DNA of 64,000 bases from Siderastrea radians (lineage: Eukaryota > Cnidaria > Anthozoa > Scleractinia > Rhizangiidae), in assembly GCA_964017195.1 (NCBI GenBank), contig OZ024894.1, forward strand, positions 1,488,501 through 1,552,500, read 5' to 3'. Below are positions 49,701-60,500 of this stretch, in pieces. Numbering within the stretch: the first letter of the stretch is position 1; every line of letters starts with the position of its first letter. The notes beneath the pieces were generated by a model that made no database searches, was not told where the DNA came from, and was given only the letters and a program-made list of their open reading frames with translations. A program made the position numbers and the translations under genes.

Positions 49701-51600
49701 TTTTTTTTTTTGATTTCCCTTTGAAGTTTGTAAAGCTGCGGTGCATTGAAACAGCTGAAGAGTTGAAGGAAGTTTGCACTGCTTTGGGTTGGAATCTCTG
49801 AGTCATTTCTACGACCCAAACTAATTTAAACGACAAAGCAAATTTAGTAACAGATACCTCAGTTTTCTTGGCGTTTCCCTGAGCATCATTTTCATCGTCT
49901 TGATCTTTTTTCTCTTGGGCAGCACTGTCACTTTGATTATCTATTACCGACACATTAGATACACAGAGCACCATAGTACGGCTGGACACATCATCTCGCT
50001 CCAGTATCTTCTTCAAAGCAGACCTAAGAAATTATAGCGAAAAATCGAAATCAAAATGAAGAGCACCGGGAAGAAAACGTCTCAAATGTAATACTTTTGA
50101 ATTTTTCATTGAAAATTTTGTCTTTTTGCACCTAACAAATAACTTTTTGTTTTCAAAATATTGCCTAGTTTAGGTTTATTTAACTTCAAGGCGTTCACAG
50201 GCCACCCAAAACGATAATTGCATGTTCAATGCATATTGGCATAAAAAGTCACTAAAGTATAGGATCGTTTCTACACGGAGCCTTTGAAATTGAAACATCT
50301 TCGATTACAGTTGCCCATCAACCCGGCACTTTTCCTTGGTTAATTCTGTAGCATAAAGGCGATTTTACACGACAAGCTACATCTTCCAAAATTGTTCTGA
50401 CATACTTAAAGTAAAAACCTGAAGTCTATTGTATTACCTGTTGCTATTATCAATTTCCCTGTCATATCTGTACTTGAGTTGGCACAAAACCCAGTCCGGA
50501 GTCAAGCATCTGGAAGAAAATGTCAAAATATTAATCAGTTATCTTGTCTAATTAAGTACACTACATTTAATCTGCCATGAATTTAAGCTTATTAGGAACT
50601 TGAAGAATGCCGACGTCCATAACCAAGTAAGCAAACACAAAACTTGCCTTCCAGCAAACTGTTGCGGAAAAGCTACCTCCATGGCGGCTAGTTTCCAAAC
50701 TATCCATCCGAAATGATTAGCGATCCATTCTTCACTGATCAACTGCCTGTCCACTCCAGGTGTACTAAGGAATGCGCTGAGGAAAAGAAAAACATTCTGA
50801 GCGTTAACTTATTTTCAGACTGTGACCAGCCAAGGAACACGTGCGTGAGCTATGACAGACCTCTAACAAGCTATGACAGACTTAATATATTTCCAGAGAG
50901 TCGCCACTAATTTACGTTTTACCCAGAGAACATTAACAGCGGTCGTATCACAGCTGCTTTTTTGGAGCATCCCACAGAAGACGGCGCAGAACGAGTGCCC
51001 GGCAACAACAGATGACGATCAGCTGGAAGTAACAAAGAGTTGTCACAGTAGGAGCTTCCTCCCGCTCGACCTGCTACAAACAAGCGCCCTTACGTTGATT
51101 TATTTTTTAAAAAATTGAAAATGATCTGACTTTTGTATCTTATTTGCTACCTTTGAATCTCTGCCAAGCCAACACTGCCATCTGTCCCGAGATGCAGTAT
51201 TCCGCCGTCTTCTGTCCTGACGCCTTCCTTGCTGGACAACACAGCTTCACTGAAATACTTTCTGCCGTCGAATCGGAAGGATCTCGCGTTAGAGGAAGTA
51301 ACAGATAGCAACTCTAGGGAGACGCCGAGTTCATTAAACTGAAATCAGAAGACGAAGCGAAACGTCTACGATTAGGTCGTACATTAGAGTCTCGATAATT
51401 CAGTAACTCAGGGTAGACACAATTTGACCGAGTGAGTTGGAACAGTTTTCATTTGGTCTACGTAATCATCTCTCAACCCAATCACAGCGAAACAATTGGA
51501 ACTCGAAGCAAATACATGTGAATGGCGCTAAACGCGGGAAGACCAATGCGAGCAGGTCATGGTTTTGTTTTCACTTCTAATTAGTTGAGAAAGTAGATTT

Positions 51601-51636
<36 letters not shown>

Positions 51637-51912
51637 CCAATCACAGAGCGTAGAAAAGCAAACCAAGAAAAACGCGAATTACTTTCGAAACTCAATTGAA
51701 AACCACTCAAAACAAAAGTTTGAGTTATTGGGGTTAAATCACTGTATTATGTAAACAACAACAACAACAACATTAAATCTACTTTCTCAACTAATTAGAA
51801 GTGAAAACAAAACCATGACCTGCTCGCATTGGTCCTGCTCGCATTGACCTGCTCGCAATGCGAGCAGGTCATGGTTTTGTTTTCACTTCTAATTAGTTGA
51901 GAAAGTAGATTT

Positions 51913-51954
<42 letters not shown>

Positions 51955-54104
51955 CCAATCACAGAGCGTAGAAAAGCAAACCAAGAAAAACACGAATTAC
52001 CTTCGAAACTCAATTGAAAACCACTCAAAACAAAAGTTTGAGTTATTGGGGTTAAATCACTGTATTATGTAAAGCAGGGAAATTGTTAAGATAGAAAGTA
52101 GTTCGAGTTAACGACAATTGAAAACACCTGTCGTAGACATCATGAATTAAAGAATAAATTTCTTGGACAAAACAACTTGGACATTCAAACAAATCGCACC
52201 TCAGTAGCGCTGAATCCTCCCGGCGTAGCGTTTCCAACGAATTCTCTTAGCTTGATCCTCTGATGGTGGCGACGGAGGGACGAAAGAAAGCCAGGCTGCG
52301 GTTTGACTCTACACTCGTTCTGAAATGGGAAAGTATCAAAAATTTTAGTTTTACACATTTCGTCTCACATCAGTTTCCTTAGTTTTGAGATGCTATCCTT
52401 TTTTCGATGTTGATTCGAAATAGGACTGAATGGGGAGAAATATGGGAAAACTTTTTGGGAGGGGAGGGGGCGACTTGGTTCAAGGTAATGGGGTTTTCAA
52501 GACATCCGGGATAAAATACATCCGGAGTAACAGTGTTACTCTGCATGATGGGGACCAGGAATCAAATTGGAGATAACGGGAAGCTCGAGATATTCGGGGT
52601 TCGAGATAACAGGACTTCACTGTACTAAAATCAAACCTGTTTCAAAATACGGACACCAAATGGACGCAGATGAGTGTCCGTATTATGGAGGTTACTGTAA
52701 CAATTTCGAGCGATACTCTAGGGGATCGTCGTGAATCGGGCCCCGGAGTAGTGATGGTAAGTGACATACAAACATGGGTCAAACTAACCTTGTTCAGCGT
52801 ATCGTTAGACACCGTAATCCTCGGCTTCTTTGAGGAAGGTTCCATTACGCCTGACTCTTGACCCTCCAACGAGTCACTAACTGACAATCTAGAAGAACTA
52901 CAACGTGCAAGGGGCGAGACTTTGCTGTTAGCTTCCTGCTTTCGGTAAGGCGTGATAAACTGCGGGCGTGGGCCGGGCGTTCTTCGGTTTAACGGAGTGC
53001 TTGTTCTTGGAAAAGAATCTGCTTTCGACTTGAAGCATCCAGGTGTCAGAGCCTGCAGAGGCCTGAGGCAGCGGTTGGAGTTTGAGATTCTCGATGAGTT
53101 TTTGGGGTCTGCATAACTGTATCGCCTAGAGCTGGGATTACAAAAATATCGCACAATAAACCTGCAGGTGGCGTGAAAAAAAAAGCAGTTGTGCTCCAAT
53201 CAGGCTTGTTATGTCGCACGCCAGGAACCTTAAGCAGCCATGACGGCAACACAAAAGAAAACTGAACGTATAAAGAAATTCACGTTTTGTGGTCGTTTCT
53301 AATACTATTCCTCCCTGGTATAAAAATATCCAGTAAATACCTTGATGCACACGAACCCTGTAAGTTCTCAACACTGGCCTGGCGAGCCCGCAAAGGGACG
53401 TGGAATGATCTTGCCCGCCGATCGTGCAAAACACCTAATACAAAAACCAGCAAAGTAAAATATACAACGATTGAAACAATCATAAGGCGAAATTATTCCT
53501 TTATTTATTTACCCAGATAACACATTTTTTACAAGTTGCAACTCAATCTCAATCCCATTACCTAAAAGTTTCTATTAATTTTGGCAAGGTATTAACGTGA
53601 AGGCCACTTAGAACTCTAGATGGGCCAACGCTCTTCAGTTTTCCTTTGTTCTTGTGAAACGATTTTTTTTTTGTTTCGTCTATGAATTTTGCATTACATC
53701 ACAACAACGGAAGTCTCGTAGTCTGAAGAAAGCATATACCTGATGGAGTGGTGGTGCAAGGTTTCATCCCATTCCTTGTCGCTGAGTGATTTGCCTTGAA
53801 CATCTCCTCGCTACAGCGCAACTGAGATACAATAAAATCAAATAAACAACAGGCAAGAATGGTTATAAGAGACCACAGACCTAAGTAATTAAATGTCGTA
53901 ATAAAAGTAAGCAGAAGTAAAAACGGCCGGTTCCGGTAGCACATAAGGCGGCAACAAGTTTATTCCATTCATAACGGTCTTCACTGAGCTAACAAGACAG
54001 CTTGAGCCCAGTTGAGATATCTTCTTGTTAATCTCTGGTCGTCAGTAACCTTGCATCAATTGAAATGTTACGAATAGTTGCACTTTAAGAGTCACTGTTT
54101 GTTC

Positions 54105-54135
<31 letters not shown>

Positions 54136-54509
54136 GTGGTTGTTTTGTTTTGTTTTTGTTTTTTTAGGGTGATTAACAGTGGCATATCCACAGTTTGTAG
54201 ACCAAATTGGAATTTAGACATGTTGGCTATCGTGGAGGGGGTAAACCGGAGAAACCGTTAAAAAAAAGTTCGGAGCAAGGACGCAAATCAACAACAAACT
54301 CAACTCACTTATGACACCAAAGTCCGGGATTCGAACCGAGGGCACGTTAGTGCAAGGCGAGTTCTCCCATCACTGTACCATCCCTGCTTCCCTAGTAAAT
54401 CCATATCTATTTTTATTCACTTACCGGGGTTGAGTGACGCCGTGCGAAGCCAATTTTACAACCAGAAACAACTCCTGTTTATTCCAAAAGAAATTAATAA
54501 TAATAAATA

Positions 54510-54562
<53 letters not shown>

Positions 54563-57500
54563 AAAAGGATTTCTATAGCGCCATATCCATAGGCTCATCA
54601 GTGATGAAAACGTAAATACATACAAATACTTACTGAAATTCATTTGATAATTAAACACATAAATATATAAAAATACTAACTAAAATTCATATCTTAATAT
54701 TTACACTGCAAAAATGTCGACAGCCATGACCCTTCAACTTGGCTGATGGTACTGTCAGGAGCTTCTTAGATGCAGATCTTAAGCTTCTTGATGGTCTCTA
54801 GGGTTGCAACATTTCCGTTATGTAAGAAGGTGCTAACCAATGTAAAGCTTTGAAGATTAACAAAAGTGTCTTGTGTTTGACACGGCTGTCAACGGTAAGC
54901 CAGTGTAACTGCTTTAGAAATTATGACTATTAATATTATTAATGCAATTTGTGCAGTTCTACTTCTCACCTCAAAAAAAAAAAAACGTGGACGAAAAACT
55001 TTGGTCCAAAAAAAGAAAAACATTTTACTTTCCGAGAAGATCTATCGGCGAATGACTATTGAGCCGATCAGATTTTCGTATTCGCAGTAGTTTAAGGTGA
55101 ATATCTACAAGCTAATTACATATCTTGTATTTTACCTGCATGGCTGTTTCCCTTATCCCTTTCCACCAATGAAACCGCAGGTCGAGGCGTGTTCAAGGAA
55201 CTCCTTAAAGCAACAGATCGCTCTTGCTTATCGTGTAGGTACTCCGACACATCCATAAATGACTCATCAGCGAGGAGAGCTTCAGAACTCTCAAGAATCT
55301 CACGAGATACCGCTTCATCATGCTCAACAAGACTTCTCCTCTCTTGATTACACTTGATTTTCCCCCGAGCCTCTACAGAAACTGCTTGTTCTGTGCACTC
55401 ACGCAAAGAAGCTCCAGTGCCCTGTTCAATTTTAAAGTCGCTAAGGTCATTGTCTGTCTCCAGGAAGAAGGCTCTTGCATTGCTAAGCACTTCCTCTGAT
55501 ACAGACACTTTCTGGCCTCCAGCAGTGAAAAAGCCTTTAAAATCTCCGGCATCTCCGTTATTTTTAACAAGAATAGTATTATTTTCAACACCTTCAATGC
55601 TGAACTTCGCTTGTCCTTTTGCCGTACTTGAAACGTGTTCGATTTTGTTTATACTCTCTTCCTTACTTGCAGTCTGAAATCCAAGAGTCTCGCTCTCTGA
55701 AGACAGTGAACTGATTTCCCTATCTATGCCAGCCATTGTTTCCTTTGCCTTGGCAAGCGCAGATTCCGAGATCTGCAGCGTTTTACCATCTGCTGTTTGA
55801 AAACAAGAGGAGGCTCCAAAACTTGTTGTGCTATGTCCTCCTTTGTCCACTTTATCCTCAAGCGACTTGTCAATGTTTTGCATTATGGCTGCTCCTTTCT
55901 CCAAAGATTCTTTTGATAGTTTTACGTTCTGTCCACTTGCGGTTTGAAAGCCAGAAAAACCAGTTGCACTTCGCGAATTAAATGGCTTGTTTCCCTTGCC
56001 CTCCGCAAGAGATTTATCTATCTGTTGCATTATCTCTGCTCCTTTCTCCAGAGAGTCTTTAGACAGTTTGACACCCCGTCCGCTTGCAGTTTGAAAGCCA
56101 GAAAAACCAGTTGCACTTCGCGAATTAAATGGCTTGTTTCCCTTGCCCTCTGCAAGAGATTTATTAACCTGTTGCATTATCTCTGCTCCTTTCTCCAGAG
56201 ATTCTTTAGACAGTTTGACACCCCGTCCGCTTGCAGTTTGAAAGCCAGAAAAACCAGTTTCACTTCGATTATTAGATCTGCTGTTGCCCTTGTTGTCTTC
56301 AAGAGATCGGTCAATTTGCTGCATTATCGCTACTCCTTTCTCCAAAGATTCTTTAGACAGTTTAACGCTCTGTCCACTTGCAGTTTGAAAACCAGAAAAA
56401 CCAGTTGCAAATGGTAAATTAAATCTTTTGTTGCACCTGCTTTCTTCGAGAGATTTGTCAATTTGCTGCATTATCGCTGCTCCTTTCTCCAAAGATTCTT
56501 TAGACAGTTTAACGCTCTGTCCACTTGCAGTTTGAAAACCAGAAAAACCAGTTGCAAATGGTAAATTAAATCTTTTGTTGCACCTGCTCTCTTCAAGAGA
56601 TTTGTCAATTTGTTGCATTATCGCTGCTCCTTTCTCCAAAGATTCTTTGGACATTTCAACACTCTGCCCACTTGCAGTTTGAAAAGCAGAAAAGCCAGTT
56701 GCACTCCGTGATTCAGATGGCTTTTGGCCCTTGCTCTCTTCAAGAGATTTGTCAATCTGTTCCATTATAGCTGCTCCTTTCTCCAGAGATTCTTTCAACA
56801 TTTGAACTTTTTGTCCACTTGTGGTTTGAAAACCAGAAAAGTCAGTTGTACTCCGATTATTAATTATGCTGTTGCCCTTGTTGTCTTCAAGAGATTTGTC
56901 AATTTGCTGCATTATCGCTGCTCCTTTCTCCAAAGATTCTTTAGACAGTTTAACGTTCTGTCCACTTGCTGTTTGAAAGCCAGAAAAACCAGTTGCAGTC
57001 CGTGAATTAGGTCTGTTGCCCTTGCTGTCATCAAGAGATTTGTCAATCTCTTGCATTATCGCTGCTCCTCTTTCCAGAGATTCTTCAGACATTTTAACGC
57101 TCTGTCCACTTGCAGTTTTAAAACCAAGAAACCCTGAAAGACTAGTTGTCTTTAAGTCTGTTTCCTTGCTTTGATCTAAAGATCTGTCAATCTGTTGTTT
57201 AACGCCTTTCCCTGCAGCTAGTAGAATACCACAGCATCCGGACAAACTACCACCGTCTGTTCCAGTGTTGTCCTCCCTCTGTCCCAGCGACTGGTCAACT
57301 TCTTTCATAATCTGCGCACCTTTACATAACGCTTCCTCGGACAACATCGAACTCTTTCCTGTGGCGTTGGTAAAGCCTGAAACGCTGACGTTTTGTCCGC
57401 CATTGACAATACCTTGTTTCAGAGAAACGTCAATTTGTTGCATGATCTTTGCTCCTTTCTGCAAAGCTTCCTCAGACATATCTACTTGTTTCCCAGAGGC

Positions 57501-60500
57501 GGTGTGGAATCCAGAAAAGCCAATCGATTTACTCTCCTTTTCTGCCTCCATAAAATGGTTCTCAACTAATGGCTGTGTGCCTGGCCCTTCTCCTCCTTTT
57601 ACACACCCTCTGTGGAATCCAGAACGGCAAACTCTAGCCCCTTCCGTTTTGATTTGGGCAAGTTTTCTTAAGTCTCCTTCACTCTCTTCGACGGCTTTTC
57701 GACCTCTCTTCAAACCCTGTTTGGAAATGGAAATGTTCTTTGCATCGGCGAAATGAGACCCAGTTTCAGTGAAAACCAATGAAGATGTTTCGTTATTTTC
57801 ACGAAGTTGATCTTCTGAAGCCGCAAGTCTTTTCATTATGTCCCTTCCAGTTTTCAATGCTTCCTCGGATAAAGGCACATTCTTTCCCCTCGCAGTTTGA
57901 AATCCAGAAAAGGACGAAAACCTAGCAGCTCGTTTGCATTGGCCTTCATTATAAACGCCTCCCTTCGCATTCGTTTCTGATTGCCTCCTTGTGTTCGAAG
58001 CTTCCTCTAAATTATCATCAGCTTCGTGAAATACCGACTTAAACCCGTGCGAGCTTGGGGAAACAAGCCTTGAATTGCTTTGGCCATCAGCAAAAATCTC
58101 GTCGTTAATTTCCTTCATGGTACTGTGAGCACGTTGCAAAGCACCTTCAGAAATCTCAACCGCTTTACCACCAGCAGTTCGAAACCCCGAGAAGTTTAGT
58201 GAATTTCCTATTGGTTCATTTCTGCCCCCTAAAATTTGCTGTTCTTCGATTTGATTCACATTACTTTTGCCAACGTTTGAAGAGCCTTCCAAGGTTTCAA
58301 CAACACTAGCTGGAACTGTGTGGAAACTACAAACTTCTGCACGGCCCATGTTTGGTAAAATGTCAGCTCCAATGGATGTAGGTTTTTCGTCAATTTTTTT
58401 CCAAGTATTTCTTGCCTTGATCAAAGCTTCTTCAGATACAGAAACAGACTTGCCACTTGCAGTCTGGAAACCGCTACAACCTAGCACGATCGGCGTTCTT
58501 TCGTCTCTAGACGTGGCGTCAAGACGCAAATCAGTCTCGATGCCTTCTCGTCGTTTCAAGGCTTCTGGACTGTCTGCGGCCAAGCGAAGATTATTCAATT
58601 TAGGACTAAATGTTTGATTTTCCAGTTGTTCCTCCATTCTTTCGTTCTCTTCAGAGATCATGTCCATTGAATCTCTACGTCTTCTCTTGCAGTCATTCAG
58701 CAAGTCTTCAAGTAACGAGTCGTTAACGCTGTCTTTCTTTTTAGTTCCACTTTTACCCGCGTTTTCTAAGACAGCGTCATTATTTTCCATCCCGGAATTA
58801 GCTTGAACGCAACTAGGCGCAACTGCTTCGCATAAACCCATATCTGAGAAGTCTGGCCGTGGCAAAACTTTAAATTCTTTGTTTCCCATTTTGCAAAGAT
58901 CCAAATCATCATCATCGTACTCGCGGTATTTCTTTAACCCATCTAAAGAACCTGGTAGCGAGCTTCCGAAATCATTTCCGATACCATTGCACGGTACTTC
59001 TTGAAAATGAATGACAGCACCAAGTTCTTTCTCCGAGGCACTGCGGTTTTTTTTAATCACATTAGATGGGTCTTTCTCCCCTGTATCAGCTTTCAACTCC
59101 GTGTCTATTTCACTTAATGTTTTCCTCGCTTGTTTCATCGCAGCTTCTGAAACGCGAACTTGTTTACCACTAGCAGTTGAAAAGCCACAAAATGCAGGCA
59201 ACCCTGTGTGTTGCTCTTTAAAGTCAGATAGGTTTTCCCGTTTGGAAATATAAAGTTCAGCTCTACCTTTCAAATCAAAGTCTTTGATTCCATTTCCAGC
59301 GCTTGACAAGCGGTTGACTTCAGTCTGCGTGATTGTTGGTAGAGTTGCTTCTTTGCCTATCTTAGTGCTGGACTCAAGGAGGTTACAAACTCCATTCATC
59401 TCAATCGTAGACGGGTCGGGGTCACATTCTTGTGAAACAAAGTTTATCGTGGAATTCTCCACTGGCTGGTCTAACTCCTCGAGTAAAGCTCGAGCATTAA
59501 TCAAAGCTTTTTCCGATATCTCAATTACCTTGCCTCCTGCAGTGTGAAACCCGGCATTGTTTGATTCAGAACGAAAGCATGACGAGTTCGTTCGCAAATA
59601 AGAACACGAGCCCGGCTCCTCAAACCCTTCTTTTTCCTCCCGTTCGTGAAAAGAATTGCCTTCATTCTGCATGGTTTTCTTATCACTAGGCACTGCATAA
59701 TTGCAAATTCTCGCATCGCCTAGTCCATGACTTGTCCGCGAGTCGATACTTTTAACAATCTTGTGTTTTTCTTTACTTGTAATCGTAAATGTGACGTTCA
59801 TTTCATGTCGCAACCTCGATGACGAGGTGTCAACATTCAAGGAGTCTGAATCATAACGTAAGGATGGAGGAGACAATATAGAGTCTACTGGAAACTGGCT
59901 GAGTGCATCCATATCGAAGAGAACTTCATCCTCTGTACACTCTCCATTTATCGCTAAAGACCCTGGAGCCGCTCCCGTCTCAGTACCACTACCCTGCCCT
60001 TTCTCATAGATCTTCGGTCTCTTTGCCGCCGGCATTTCGCCCTCCCCACCCTTATCACTACTCATATTGCACACTCCCTGATTATCAAGAGTTTTATCAC
60101 CGGATACAACGTCGTTCCCCTGGTTAATAGTAATTGACTTCTCTTTCCCCATAACAAGAGAATTGTTAACAGCTGCAGTGATCTCTTTGCAGCGCTTGCC
60201 TGTGTCTTGCTTGGCAACTTGGCTCGCAGTTGGATACAAGAATCGCTTGCTTTTGACGGAACGCCTTAATCCGGGAACTTTGCAGAACGACCCTGCCCTA
60301 GAGAACCTAACCCAGTCATTTGGCGATCCAGGGGATGAATCAGTCGCTTGGTTTCGGGGGGTTTCGCCGCTAGTTTCAGTGTTATCAGCGTGATTTATTG
60401 GGGTCTTTGTAGTCGTGGCTTGATTTAGTCGGATTCCTGTATAAGGTTCAGTGACTTGGTTAGTTTGGGTTCCTGCGGTGCTTCCTGTAACATTATCTTG

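Noticed and set aside
55944..57005. Long plus-strand frames (93-157 codons) opposite the BRC array
   Set aside because: They are antisense shadows of the tandem BRC units; their internal repetition simply mirrors the 147-bp period.
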